Notes: generated by a model not told the origin, from the sequence alone. DNA of 64,000 bases from Harmothoe impar (GCA_947462335.1 OX381720.1:1557501-1621500); one strand, 5' to 3'; positions 32,560-44,024 are shown, numbered from the stretch's first letter. Numbers and translations are program-made.

Positions 32560-35500
32560 ACTGCTGATTGCCTTCGTGAAGGGGCAAATAGGCAATATGA
32601 TGCCTCACTCTAAGGCTGTCCACAATGACAGGGTAGATCTCTGACATTTAGAAACAAAATCCGGCCTGTCCTTCCCCTGAAGCATCATCACGTTACTAAA
32701 CACACTCTTCACCCACGTGGGCGTTCCTTCAGGTGTATGTGTAGTAGATAGCTAGGAGGCAGAGCGGGCTGGGGTTGCTTAAATCTACAAATGAACGTGA
32801 AGTTGACATCTTTTCTCCTACATCTGTTCCTGCTATACCTTGTTAGTAAGCTTACTGCAGGGCGCTCCAAGGATAAGAAGCATTATTATTACATCAGATT
32901 CTACTATATCATATAGAAGGCAGGCTAAAGTGAATACTGGATTGTATTTATTATTTCATGGACTAATTTGTCAAACTCCCCTCATTGTAATTTACAATTC
33001 CAGCTGCAGTACTTACATTAAGGAGACAGATACCCTTCTGCTGCACAGTGTGACACTTCTGTGAGAAGTATGCTGAGCTGCCAGCAGCAGCCCACAGACA
33101 TAGAGCAGGGCCTATCAGCAGTGATTAAAGGTAAGGTGAAGCAGTGCCAGACTGTACGGCTAATTCAAGTAGAGGGAAAATTACTATATGGCATCCTGAC
33201 GTACCTCCAGCTTGTAATTTCTACCCAGGTTATCCTAACACAGCCTGACTTTGTAGTGACAGGCTGCTTGAACCTACCAAGGTGGGTGGGTGAGGGAGGG
33301 GGCGGAGAAACTATTTGGAATGGGGGAAAACTATTTGGGATTCCACTACATTTACTACTGGCACTACAGCTGCTTACTGTCCCCGCATCCCACACAGCCT
33401 GTGGCTTCCTGGGATACTGCCCTAGGCCGCACTTGTGAAATACATCAATGGGTGTGTATTTAGATCTTAATATGTGGGCAGTCAAGCAGAAGTAATAATG
33501 AGCACACTGTAGGTAGGGTCTTCTTGCTGCTCGCCTTGTCACGTAGGTAACTTTCAAGTTAAAACTGAAGATTTATAAAGCAAGGCATGATCCGATGTAT
33601 TAGCTGTCCTAGGTCATTTATTATCTACAGAGTGGTCTAGTGTGACAAATATGAGACCTGAGTTTTTTCTTTTCCTGCTGTGACTGTTTTACTGTCAGAA
33701 CAATAAGTAACACAACCCTTCACTTGGGTATCTTATATGACTTGTCAGCCGATTCTATTATAGCCCAGTGTACTCTGCATATAGTATAAACCTGTCACAG
33801 TCTACATGCTTATTGTTGTGCTGCATCATAGTTATCCCTTTCAGTGTACTCAAATTAACAAGGGTATGACGATGTGCTAAGTGCAGTGTGAGTTAATCAT
33901 GTTGAGTATGGTAAAATTTCCAGACATCAATCTCTAAGTTGATGGCATTTTGAGGAGCAGAAAGGGAACAGCTGATAACAGGTCCTGTACCTAAGGAGTC
34001 ATAGGATACATTATTTAGTTGATTGCATTTTATTAAAGAACAATCGATTGGAACATGTAACCAGGTGTGGAATATATAGATTACATGATACAGTATGCAA
34101 TGAAATTCACTGTCTAAAGTTGTGTATGATTTACGTACTGCAAATGTCCGTCCTCATTGCTGACAGAAAGTAGACCAGGTATATGGACACATACCCATGT
34201 TGAAACCGCTTGCTTATTTCATTTAATCAGTATTCTAGGTATTTTGCAGAAACTGGCAATGATAGATAGTGACATTGAATAAGGTACAAAGTCAATAACT
34301 TAACAGTAACTGACGCTGGTCTGGAAGCCAAATGCTGAAGATGCAGGCCAAGGAGGCAGATAAGTAATGGGCAAGGAACCAATCCTATTTTTAATTATAT
34401 CATATTAGCATGATTAGGCGCAGAGACACTGTTATAAATTGATGAGATTAAGAAGAGTCCAGGCACCTGAATAAATAAGTTTTCCTGTCCCCCAAGGTTG
34501 ATTACAGGTCACTGTGGGGCACCTTAGGTTGGAGTGGCAGCGCAGCACTCAGGTTAGAAATGGAGCTGTGTAGGTTAACCAAGGTCTCCTAGCTTTGGAC
34601 TTTAGTGATGGAGATCTAAACAGAATACTGAGTAGCTTATATAAGCCCCTTCCACACCAGGTCCATGTTGTTAGGTTTACTCTGCTTTTGGTAAATGACA
34701 GTCCTGCAATATAGGCATTCAGTTAGTTCTTAAAAAACTTATTTTGAGAATTGATTTTAGAAATGTAACTAAATAATCATTATCTTAAGTCTAAACAATC
34801 TTAACAAGCAGCAAGACCACAGACAGTAGATGGCTGCAGTGTACAGCCCGGTATCATACCTCAGCCTGCTAGAGGTACACTATACTGCTGCTTTAGCACA
34901 AACCCTAAAGGTGTGATAGGAACTAGCTAAGGTAATACAGTGTGAGAAGTTTGTGAGATAGGGACAAACCCCTTTGTAGTATGTAGCCGATGTGTAAAGG
35001 AGTATATTACAAAGGAGCAGGAGTGTATGAAAGCTGGCATCTCTGACTGGTACACCACGTCATATAACAGTTGTAGTAGATCAAAATGTCAGACAGACCT
35101 GCCAACCTAATGTATCAGCTACCGTAGGGTGAACTTCCCATGGCGCTGTGTGTGGGTAAACACACCTGGATAGGGCTGCCAGGGGGGGGCTTTGTGGGTG
35201 GGAGGGCAGCTGTTCAACCCTTTAAAGACGCCTAGAGTTATATGCCCTCTCCTCATCGTGGACAGCAGCAAACCAACCCGATGGGTTTCAAAAATCGTTG
35301 ACATGATGCATGAATTAAGCTATGGTAACTTGCTAGGGCAGCATATATTTATTAATCAAATAAAAGGCACACTGCATTAAATTGATACCTGCCAAGCCAA
35401 GGGTGAAAGCTCCTTAAAGCTATGGCTGAATGTGGTTTAGAGGTAAACATCCCGATGCAGTGTAGCTCTGTGCCACCGTAGGCCTACCATGCCTTCCATA

Positions 35501-35590
35501 AACCCCATTCCCTGAGGGTTGTATCAACAAACCCTAACTACTGCCGACATGTGCTGTCTGTGTACTGACAGGTGAGTACTGCACCCTGGT
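32560..35590. repeat. Segmental duplication C, copy 2
   Basis: Partner of 23,820-30,120, shorter and without the inserted duplication B. It shares 'tggcagcgcagcac' (34,531), 'aagccccttcca' (34,645) and 'ttgtatcaacaaaccct' (35,520). ORFs such as 33,061-33,438 are not open in the partner. Confidence 0.75.
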
Positions 35591-38098
35591 GGCAATGTGG
35601 GGGATAGAGTGCCAGATGGCTTCAGGTACAAAACAAATCTGGCAGTTCAGGAGAGGAAATGTGAACCATAAAATCAACTATGGGGATCAATCTGGTAGTA
35701 ATTTTTTTTTATCAATTATGTTCATTATATTATTTATCAATCTGGTAAGAGTTAATTTTAAAGAAAGATATGGTAGTCAAAATAGAGAAGGCTACCCTAG
35801 CATACTACTAAGTAGAAGGATGTGTGTTAAGTGTGCTATGTTAGTGTGGTTGTAAAGTAAACTACTTCCACTTATAGGTCTGCAAGCCTCTAACTGACAT
35901 GCATCCCAGGTATAATATAAAAGTCAGTCAATCCTCTTATTGCCTGGAACCAGCGGGACTTAGCAGGAGTATACAAGTTATAGCCTGGGAGGCATTCAAC
36001 CTATAAAGTGCCCTTATAATGATGAGGATTTGGAACTAATCTATCCAATTGCAGTTTAAGAACCAGCGGGTTCTTGAAACCGGTAGGTCGAAGTGTACAT
36101 GTTGTAGGCTGAGGGGATTCAACTAAATCCAGGGGGTTTGAGTCTTTGGTGATGAAGAAAAAGAGTAGACTGACCCTGAAGCACCTAAACTCAGAAGTAG
36201 GAAGTAGGTTAAACGTCCATCAATCCGTGGAGTAATAACTGTACTGATTACTGTACTGCCTGACAAAAATGAGATTAACTCTTTGTCTGACCATCAGAAG
36301 AAACAAGAAGAGACCCAGCCAAAAAAGAAAGAATTGAAACCATATCCTATATTTTTATATTTTCGATAGGCTGTATGGTTCACAATACTTTTATGAAGAG
36401 ATAGTATTTTTACGAGCCTATTTTGTATAAACTACATTTGCAAACATTTAACGCAATTGGGTGGTTAAGAAAAGTGGCTATCTTGTTTATGTTTGAATCT
36501 TATCAAGTCATCAAGTCATTAGTGAAGGGGGTAAGTGAGAAGGGTGAGCACATACAAAATAGGTAGGTATGGTATCAGGTCTAAGCAACAGCCGACAACA
36601 TAGTACATCCTGGAATGAAAAGTCCGTCCTAATTCCCGGGGTCTGTTACCCCCCCCCCCCTCCTCCCCCCCCCCCCCCATTCAGTCACCTGGGTACCCCT
36701 TACACTGTGACAGTGTGACAGTGTGACTGAAGAGCGACCCCGGTGCGCTACCTACAGTGTGGCTCAGGATACCCCTCCTCCTGTGGGTACGGGGGAAGGG
36801 GGGAGGGGTGCGTGCGGCGGTTACGGTAGCCACCAGAGTGCCGGAAGGGAAATGTGCATTGTATCAGATAAACTTTAAAGACGACATAAATCTAAAAACA
36901 TCAAAATTGAACAAACAATACATTTCTAGAATTACCATTTATCTTTTTTTTTATTTGTTTCCATTTTCACAGCCTCATGTTATGGCATGCGTATAGTGAG
37001 TCTACTGTACATAATCGTTAATAACACATTGTTATGTACAATGTGGTTTCTCCTACTGACTGCCCAACCTTTCTCAGTGCCCTGTGTGCACCCCCCCCCC
37101 TCCCTCACCCAACTTGCCCACCGCTTTCTTACAGCTTTGTTTTGGGTGGCGGAGGTGGGGATGCTACTCCAGGCATGCTGTATGGCACCTTTAGTTCTGT
37201 AGTATACTGCATTCACAATTATACCTGATTATCAGGTATAATTGTGAATGCAGTATACTATAATGATGCTAACATCCATCCGTCCACCCAATTCATTTAT
37301 TGTATTAACATGTAAATCAATATGAATGCCCTTTTCCACCACAAGAAAATACAGAGTTTTAAGTTTGATATTTGACCGGCACACTCTATGGCAGTACATG
37401 TAGTAGCCATGTACCAGCAGGCCGGAGTAGAAAAGGGGTACCCAGGTGACTGGTGGGGGAGGGGGGGGGTTAACATACTCGGGAATGAGGTGTGTGTGTG
37501 TGTGTGTGGCCTAAAAGTGGGGGGAGCGCTGACTAACTGAAGCCAAGCGGGGGCTACCGGGCCTGACCACGGCCCAGTCCCGTGCCATACCCTTCTCTGT
37601 GTGACTCTAGACCAGCTTTACTAAACCCAATATTTCTCAGTTGCTCCAGTAACTGGACCTTAGATCTCTCGGATTCACCTAGAACACACATGTAGCTAGT
37701 ACACTACATATACAATTTTTTTCTAAAATTTGGCAAAAAAATCACAATTGCGTTACAGTTACAATTTTCACATATTTTCTCCCAATCTGGTCACATAAGG
37801 TCAATTTAATCAGTGTTGTCACCATCCAAATGCTATAGGAATTGGTAGGCATATCAATACATCACCGTTCATTGCATTGACAGTATTTGTCAGTGTTAAA
37901 ACCAGAGGGAATTACTTAAATTTTAACTTTAGAAATACAAGTTTAGTGTGACAGCCATACATGAGGACGGTGCTGTGGCTGACACTCAAGGCGTCCTCTG
38001 TGATGAGGGCGCCCATGGAGGTAGCCATGTACCAGAAAGCCAGCGTTGCCGGGACCTGGGTATGGCCATTAGCACTGAGAGATCTACAAAACAGACAT
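35591..38098. other. Non-coding stretch with simple repeats
   Basis: It holds long C-runs (36,649-36,678), a (GT)n microsatellite (37,491-37,508), G-runs near 37,455-37,470 and the perfect palindrome at 37,200-37,260. The short ORFs are chance. Confidence 0.5.
37200..37260. repeat. 61-bp perfect palindrome
   Basis: Two 30-base arms (starting TAGTATACTGCATTCACAAT) are exact complements around one central base. I saw no mismatch. No flanking direct repeat is obvious. Confidence 0.9.
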
Positions 38099-38105
38099 AG
38101 CATTT

Positions 38106-38164
38106 GTGGGGCCTTTACCCACAGAATGTCCTTTAAAGGACATTTTGTGGTATAAAGGCCCCAC
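38106..38164. mobile_element. 59-bp foldback with 7-bp target duplication
   Basis: The arms GTGGGGCCTTTA...AATGTCCTTT are complementary to the second half with a few bulges. The direct repeat AGCATTT flanks both sides (38099-38105 and 38165-38171). It is too short to code and looks like a minimal palindromic MITE. Confidence 0.7.
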
Positions 38165-38589
38165 AGCATTTCTACCAGAGAAGCCTCAGTCATTGATGTA
38201 ACAATGATACCCCTGTCCCACCACCCTGTCAGACCCCATCCTGCATCCTTCCACAAAGAAGCTACACTAACACAGTATACAACATATAACTGCATGGCCT
38301 ACAGCCAGACATAATATATATTATTACAATGATCCCCCCTGGCAGACTGTACCCTGCATCAACATGGCGTCTGTTGTCAAACCAGCAACAACAGGTGTAC
38401 CATACCATTGTGTATAAGCACGCCAGACTGCGGAGGTCCTGGAGCCTCAGTATCCCCTATCCTGTCTCTGTGTCAGACTGCTTCCTGCCTATACATGGCC
38501 TCTGTTGACAAAACCAGCAACAACAAGTGTGCCCCTAAAATATAAGAACGTCATTGTGCAGTTCCTATGTATGACTGTGACTGTCAAAC

Positions 38590-39190
38590 AGAGTTGAGGT
38601 CTAAGTAAGTTTAAATCAACAAAGTGTATTAGTAAAATGTGTTTTTATATAAAGGCCTTTGGCATCCGCAAGTAATCTGTTAAATGGACCTTGCCATTAA
38701 TCCCTTCCGTGATAGTAATCCCTTTGAAGAAACATCCAGTTCTTGCCAACATCTGCTTCTATCTTCAGTGAATGGTTCCCCTAGCCTCTAACCAGAACAC
38801 ACTATTACCTCATCTGTTACCCCTCCCTGACAGCCCTGTCTTGTGGCTGAGGATATGATTTAAACATCTAAACCAACTTGTGACCGTCCTTTTTAACCGG
38901 AGCCTCTGTGCCAAACAGGTGTGAGGTCTCAGTAAGGTGAAATGAACAAAGTGTGTTTGTGGATTGTGTCTTCACCTAAATGCCTTTGGCATCCTGAAGT
39001 AACGTTTTAAGAGACTTTCCCATTAATCACCTCGGTGTTGGTAATCCTTTGAAGAAACATCATGTTCTTGCCAACATGTCCTTCTATCTTCAGTGAACAG
39101 TTCACCTGGCTCACCTAGCATCTACCCAGCACACATTATAAACTCATCCATCACCCCATGCACTGACAGTCCTGTGTGAACTGTGTTGGT
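38590..39190. repeat. Dispersed block D, copies 2 and 3 in tandem
   Basis: Two related ~320-bp segments (about 38,590-38,850 and 38,905-39,190) share 'cctttggcatcc', 'tttgaagaaacatc', 'gttcttgccaacat' and 'tctatcttcagtgaa'. They are related to 28,500-28,770. Confidence 0.75.
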
Positions 39191-40020
39191 AATTATACAG
39201 GTGCTGCTATAGTAGGCTGCTGCAGCTGTGTGATTGCAAGCAGGTCTTGTGCGGTTCACACCATATTAACACAATATTTTATTCTTTAAGCATAACATTT
39301 TTGGAGATGGTGCTGTCTACTGTCAACTGTCAACTTAAGCCAAACAGGGTCAACTTTTTTTTATGTTGACAGCATGAAAAAAATGTAATTTGATAAACGA
39401 TGGAGAAATGTGACGACTTTTTGTTTTCTTTCCTTTCTTTAGGTGACCCTCCTTTGCCAATGTTAACAGTTGACAGCATACTTTTTGTCGTTGACACCAA
39501 CAAAATATCACGTTTTGAGAAATTGTGTGTACAGCCCAAAAAAAAGGAAAAGAAATCTCGAATAAAATAGTGACATTTTTGTGTGACCCTTGACGACCAC
39601 CGTACATATGTATATTCACAATTATAGCTCTTTCTAGAAGAGATCATGTCACTGAATACTAATTATGTTGTCATAAGCTAGTGTACTCTACTTATTAGAG
39701 GTTGTCAGGAAAGGGTGACGGTGATGTGTGCACTTCATCCACATCATTAAGAGATTTATTTAAGAAGCATACTTGCTTTGGTTCTTCATGTACCAAGTAT
39801 GCTGTGACTCAACTAAACTGTACATTGACAACAAATGCAGTCACCCGATATAAATTACTATGAACTGACATTTTAAAGCTGAGGATTTAGAACCAATCTA
39901 CCTCATTCATGTTTTATGTAGTAGGAAATTACGCAGACTCTTCAACAAGAATATATAAAAGGGTCATCGGCAGGGAAGCCTGCTAGCAAGCTTTGGCCTA
40001 AGCCAGGGGTTTCAAGGTAT
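39191..40020. other. Unassigned flank left of the retroelement
   Basis: It contains a segment with repeated 'gttgaca/tgtcaac' motifs in both orientations (39,315-39,600), where two overlapping minus-strand ORFs of 105 and 89 codons run. Neither resembles a known protein and both are Lys/Ser-rich low-quality frames. Confidence 0.4.
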
Positions 40021-40560
40021 TGTAACGGGTTGACTATAAGTCTAACGTTATCGTTGTATATCTATTGTATGTTATAAGATGTAACACGGTTCTATTGTGT
40101 TTAATAACTGTTTTATTCATATAACTAGTGTCGTCGGTTCGTTACATACACCGACTCCTCTAGTTCGGTTATCTATACGGTAGTGTACCGGTACCACCTT
40201 CGGTTACCGTCGGTAGTTGTTACATAATCATTTTACATAACTAAACCTAACAGGTGGCGCTGCTAGTACGGTCACGTGGCTACGCAGCGCTGTATATAAG
40301 ACGGCTACTTCCCCATTGGAAGTCAGTCAGGTTTGGGACTGTCGTGACATGACCACCCTGTGCTCACGGGCTTAACTCTATGCTATAGGGTTGCCTACTG
40401 TATTATATATCTGTTACTGTTCTTGTATAGCTGATGGTTATACCTGGTACTATAATACACCAAGAGTTTCCTATAATAAAGTCGCCGTATATTACAGTCT
40501 AATTTACCTTGTCTGGTTTTTGTACTCAAGTGTTACATACGTAGTAAGAGACCAACTACA
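40021..40560 (+). repeat. 5' LTR of the retroelement
   Basis: A 540-bp segment starts TGTAACGGG and ends ACTACA, with TG...CA termini. It contains a TATA box (TATATAAG, 40293-40300), a plausible start region around 40,320 and an AATAAA signal (40475-40480), in the order expected for U3-R-U5. No second LTR is present in the window, so the boundaries rest on the TG/CA ends and the adjoining primer site. Confidence 0.75.
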
Positions 40561-40561
40561 T

Positions 40562-40580
40562 TGGTGCTGTGACCACTTGA
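40562..40580 (+). other. Putative primer-binding site
   Basis: TGGTGCTGTGACCAC begins one base after the LTR. The leading TGG pairs with a tRNA CCA end. The tRNA species was not assigned. Confidence 0.6.
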
Positions 40581-40621
40581 TCTAACCGAACTTGATAAGG
40601 TATTAAATAGACTTACAGTAT

Positions 40622-42817
40622 ATGGACTACCTATACGATTTTGTCAGCTCGTTCAGCGGCAGGACTAAAACCCCTGCTGAGGAACGTGAGGAAGCCGTAC
40701 AAAATGTACGCTTCTTCACAGGCAAAACAAATAGGGGGGAGAGCCGGGCAGCCTTGGAGGTGCCCAGTGACGACCTCTCCCAAGAAGCAATAGGTGATCC
40801 TATTGTGGAGGCTTTTGCCAGAGGTGAGGACGGAGAGCAATCCCCTGTCCCAGGACCCTTTGACATCAGCCCCAGGAGATCGTTGGACTCCCTTTCCACG
40901 AATCTTTTCTGTCCTGAGGGTCAGAAAATACGGGGTAGAGAGCCTAAAACTCTCGGCCCTGCTCCCGTCGGTTCCACACCTACGGTAGCGGATCCTTCAT
41001 TGGATCCAGACACTTCGGTCTTCACTGATGGTGCCACTCCTACACCCGCAGGTGTGGGGAGTGGCGAACTATCAAAGAAGACTGAGGTGGCATCAAAAGC
41101 TCCTGGTAAAGTGAACCTGCCAGCAGTAGAAGAGCCTTCCAGTTTACCACTGGATGGGGACCTACTGGCTGACATGCGAATCAACACCAGGAAAGCTGAG
41201 TTGCACCAGCTCGCGGAAGCCCGGAGGGAACTTGCTTCCATCAACCAAACTAGGAAGATATTCCTAAAGGAGGTTGATGAGAAGAAAAGGTTCCTGCTGG
41301 AACTCCAAAGCGAGATGGCTTCACATAAGGTGGAGGTTGACAAACTTTTGCACCAGAGGGTGTCTGGCGAATGTGAGGTTGCAAGCTTAAATACCTTGGG
41401 AAAGGATTTGAGCGCGCAGCTCCACTTAGCTAGGCAAGACCTCGCAAGCTTAAGGCAAGTCAATCAGGACCTGAAGACGAAGTCAGAGCAGGTACCACCA
41501 CCTACCACGGTGGTACCTCCAGTCATACCCGTACCCAATGTGTACACGACAGGGACACCTTCAAGTGTCCCGCCGCTAGTACACACCACGGTAACGGGTA
41601 TGACACCTCAGATGGGGGCTAGCTATCTACAGACTCCGGTCTGTGGTGGCGCCTTTGGAGGCACGGCAACACCTCCAGGGTACACCAACCCATCTACTGG
41701 TTCAACGATGTTGAACCAGCAGCAGACCATGGTCTCGGTTCCAGTACCGAAGCCCAGAGCTAGACAGGGCTTAACTCCTGTCCAGCGGGCTAAGTACGAC
41801 AGGAACCCGGCGATTGAGAAGCTGGGGACAGATATCGTCCCGCGGGACATCGATGAACTGGATGAACGGTATGCTCCTTTCAACTTTGGGGAGACCAAAC
41901 ATCCAGATGCAGCCCGTCAAAAGGCCATCGAGATTCCGCCTTTCACAGGGTCGCCACCCTGGAGAAAGTACAAAGCTAGGTTCAAGGCTATTGTGGAGAG
42001 CAATCGCTGGAACAATCAGCAAGCGCTGGTTGCTCTGAAGCAGGCACTCTGCAACGGGCCAGGTGAACCAGCCCTTTTGGCATTCGAGAGAGTGAAGATC
42101 AAGACATTGAGCTCACTTGAAGAAAAGGCTGAATGGGCGATTGGGAAGATTGGTGAGCATGACCCAAGGACTCAATTGCTCAAACGTGTCCAACGCAAGG
42201 ACGAGCATCTGAGATCCTACGGATTTGCTTTACAGGAACTGATATCCGAGTGTTATCAGGGATGTAGACCTGACACCCCCACTGTCATCCAGGAGTTAAC
42301 CTCCAGGTTTGTCAATGGAGTCAGGGACACCAATCTCCAGGCATATCTGCGGGAGAAATGGCAGCCGGACTTGTCTCTGGCTGACCTTTTTGACCATGCA
42401 GATGTGTATGACACCAAACAGGCTGTTTTTCCTAGTGGAGGAGTGTCGGCAACTCCATCTGTAGCCCCGAAAGGAGCTCAGGTGGTAGAGGCCGCCACGA
42501 AACCATCAAAGAAAAAACAGCCCGCCTCTGAGGAGGTGGCGGCAGTAATACCTGACAGGGACATGGAAAAGATGATTGAGGGTTTGTTGCGGAAGCACTT
42601 GGAAAAGAGCTCTGCGTCCACTTCTGATTCTGGATCTGGAAAGAGAAGGAAAAAGAAGAAAAGGACACGAAACCTCAGCCATGTAGACGCTGTCAGAAGA
42701 TGGGTCATTGGGCTAGCGAATGCAAAGCCCCTGCACCCGTCGCTGCTAAAACCGAAAAGGAGACGGAAAACTGAATGGGGCCCATCCTCTTGGCAAGGAT
42801 GGCGCCCCCACAGTTAG
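40622..42817 (+). CDS. gag: Gag-like protein of the Ty3/gypsy-type element
   Basis: The frame has 731 codons. Residues 1-175 are Pro/Ser/Asp-rich. About 180-290 are heptad-like and Leu/Lys/Glu-rich, a likely coiled coil. About 290-400 are Pro/Thr/Gly-rich. About 435-595 look like a retrotransposon Gag capsid domain (PPFTGSPPWRKYKARF at the start, Trp/Leu-rich helices, 'LREKWQPDLSLADLF' near the end). A Lys/Arg-rich stretch lies near 672. The nucleocapsid knuckle expected next is not in this frame: it is one frame back (-1), so the last ~55 residues of this frame are probably not the natural C-terminus. The role would be particle assembly and RNA packaging. The start was chosen as the first ATG after the primer site. 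Confidence 0.85.
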   Translation: MDYLYDFVSSFSGRTKTPAEEREEAVQNVRFFTGKTNRGESRAALEVPSDDLSQEAIGDPIVEAFARGEDGEQSPVPGPFDISPRRSLDSLSTNLFCPEGQKIRGREPKTLGPAPVGSTPTVADPSLDPDTSVFTDGATPTPAGVGSGELSKKTEVASKAPGKVNLPAVEEPSSLPLDGDLLADMRINTRKAELHQLAEARRELASINQTRKIFLKEVDEKKRFLLELQSEMASHKVEVDKLLHQRVSGECEVASLNTLGKDLSAQLHLARQDLASLRQVNQDLKTKSEQVPPPTTVVPPVIPVPNVYTTGTPSSVPPLVHTTVTGMTPQMGASYLQTPVCGGAFGGTATPPGYTNPSTGSTMLNQQQTMVSVPVPKPRARQGLTPVQRAKYDRNPAIEKLGTDIVPRDIDELDERYAPFNFGETKHPDAARQKAIEIPPFTGSPPWRKYKARFKAIVESNRWNNQQALVALKQALCNGPGEPALLAFERVKIKTLSSLEEKAEWAIGKIGEHDPRTQLLKRVQRKDEHLRSYGFALQELISECYQGCRPDTPTVIQELTSRFVNGVRDTNLQAYLREKWQPDLSLADLFDHADVYDTKQAVFPSGGVSATPSVAPKGAQVVEAATKPSKKKQPASEEVAAVIPDRDMEKMIEGLLRKHLEKSSASTSDSGSGKRRKKKKRTRNLSHVDAVRRWVIGLANAKPLHPSLLKPKRRRKTEWGPSSWQGWRPHS
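42661..42774 (+). CDS. Nucleocapsid zinc knuckle in the -1 frame
   Basis: In the frame -1 to gag, residues at 42682-42723 read C-x2-C-x4-H-x4-C (CRRCQKMGHWASEC), the classical CCHC knuckle. The frame stops at TGA 42772-42774, directly after GGAAAAC. Purine runs upstream (42,641-42,663) could allow slippage, but none is a canonical X-XXY-YYZ heptamer in the right phase, so an ordinary indel is equally likely. The knuckle would bind element RNA. Confidence 0.8.
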   Translation, partial: KDTKPQPCRRCQKMGHWASECKAPAPVAAKTEKETEN

Positions 42818-42857
42818 CCATGCCTGTAAGGGATTAGTAGACGGTGTTAACTCTTCC

Positions 42858-44024
42858 ATGAACCAAGGCCGCGCAGAGGCAGAAGGGTCTGTACAACCTG
42901 TAAGCGTCTGGCAAGGCGGGGCTGGCAAGGACAAACGGAATCCGGAGGATTCTGTAGTCGCTGGCTTAGAGGAGTCTTGGTTGGAATCAATTGCCCAGAG
43001 CAGTGTGATTCAAGACTCCCCGAGCGACCCATGTTGGGATTATCTCCTGACAAAAGGGGTTGCTATGGATGGAGGGGGAAGCCCGATGCTGACCTCTGAG
43101 TGTGTCCCTTTGCGGGGACAGCGTTGGTACCTGAGTCTGGTTATTTCCGGGACGCGTGGTGAATTTTTGGTCGACACGGGTGCATCACACACCTTGGTCG
43201 ATCGGAAATTCATGGCCCGTCTTTGCAACCAGCCCGAAGCTCCGCTACTGGGAGTAAAGGCTCGGACGGCTACGGGAGATAGTATGCAGACTTATGGCAG
43301 AACTGTAAAACCTATGTTGGTCGATGGCAAGACATACTGGATATGTCCAACCATCACCGACATCACTGATGATGGCATACTGGGGATGGACTTTGCTGCT
43401 CTTTACGGGGTAACAATGAACACCGCAACAGGCCGACTTCAGATTAAACATCCTTATAAACCATCCGTACAGTGCGTTTTAAGGAATGGTTCTTCTGTGG
43501 CGTCAGTGGCACAAGACACAAAGTTGGCAGCAGGACATGTATCAGATGTCCTAGTCAGCTGCGTGGGAGTGCAGGCCAAACGGCCGGGAATGTTTGAACC
43601 GGAAGATCAAAAGCTCTCTGAGTTAGGTCTTGCTGGCTATCATACTTACCTAGCCAACGCTCGTTGGGGGGTGATACCGATTTGTAACTCGAGTAGTAGA
43701 GAAATCACTCTACGAAAGGGGACGCCTATTGGTAACACTACGCGAGCATATGGGGTAGACTCACTAACTACGGACTTTGTGGAAGTAGGTGTGGTGGCGG
43801 GAGACTCTTCCCACGAAGAGGCTCTAGCTAAATCCAACCTACCAAAACATTTAAGGTCCCTGTTGTGTGAGTCACACCTCACAACCCTAGAGAGCGAAAT
43901 GGTGGGACATGAGCTGTCGGAGTTATCTGACGCCTTTGCGCAACCAGGAGATCCTCTAGGGCGTACCAATACGGTACAACACCGGGTTGACACTGGGGAC
44001 GCGCTTCCCAGTAGAATGTTGTGA
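42858..44024 (+). CDS. Retropepsin (aspartic protease) region of pol, truncated
   Basis: The frame has 388 codons and is in fact open from about 42,750, in the frame -1 to the knuckle. The active-site motif VDTGASHT is at residues ~105-112 (Asp at ~106). The second conserved motif ILGMDF is at ~174-179. Together these identify a retroviral-type protease of a Ty3/gypsy pol. The pol linker follows, ending in HRVDTGD, the sequence that normally leads into reverse transcriptase. There the element breaks off, and the final residues and stop codon come from host DNA. The enzyme would mature Gag-Pol. The true N-terminus probably arises by frameshifting from gag, not at this ATG. Confidence 0.85.
   Translation: MNQGRAEAEGSVQPVSVWQGGAGKDKRNPEDSVVAGLEESWLESIAQSSVIQDSPSDPCWDYLLTKGVAMDGGGSPMLTSECVPLRGQRWYLSLVISGTRGEFLVDTGASHTLVDRKFMARLCNQPEAPLLGVKARTATGDSMQTYGRTVKPMLVDGKTYWICPTITDITDDGILGMDFAALYGVTMNTATGRLQIKHPYKPSVQCVLRNGSSVASVAQDTKLAAGHVSDVLVSCVGVQAKRPGMFEPEDQKLSELGLAGYHTYLANARWGVIPICNSSSREITLRKGTPIGNTTRAYGVDSLTTDFVEVGVVAGDSSHEEALAKSNLPKHLRSLLCESHLTTLESEMVGHELSELSDAFAQPGDPLGRTNTVQHRVDTGDALPSRML

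Larger units (their letters stand above)
40021..44016 (+). mobile_element. Ty3/gypsy-type LTR retroelement, 3'-truncated
   Basis: The order is 5' LTR (40021-40560), primer-binding site, gag, zinc knuckle, retropepsin, then the first residues that normally precede reverse transcriptase (HRVDTGD). At about 44,011-44,016 the sequence switches to host block text ('tgttgtgaaacactacag', also at 61,503). Reverse transcriptase, RNase H, integrase and the 3' LTR are absent. The gag, knuckle and protease reading frames are 2, 1 and 0, each a -1 step. The element cannot move on its own. Confidence 0.9.

Noticed and set aside
33061..33557. Overlapping 125- and 130-codon ORFs on opposite strands
   Set aside because: They cross the duplicated segment whose partner at 24,390-24,600 is not open in the same frames.
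39330..39647. Two overlapping minus-strand ORFs (105 and 89 codons)
   Set aside because: Low-complexity Lys/Ser/Phe text with no known domain. The region is rich in TGTCAAC inverted motifs, more like a repeat.
41623..42708. Minus-strand and alternative-frame ORFs over gag
   Set aside because: Shadows of the strong gag frame with no motif of their own.
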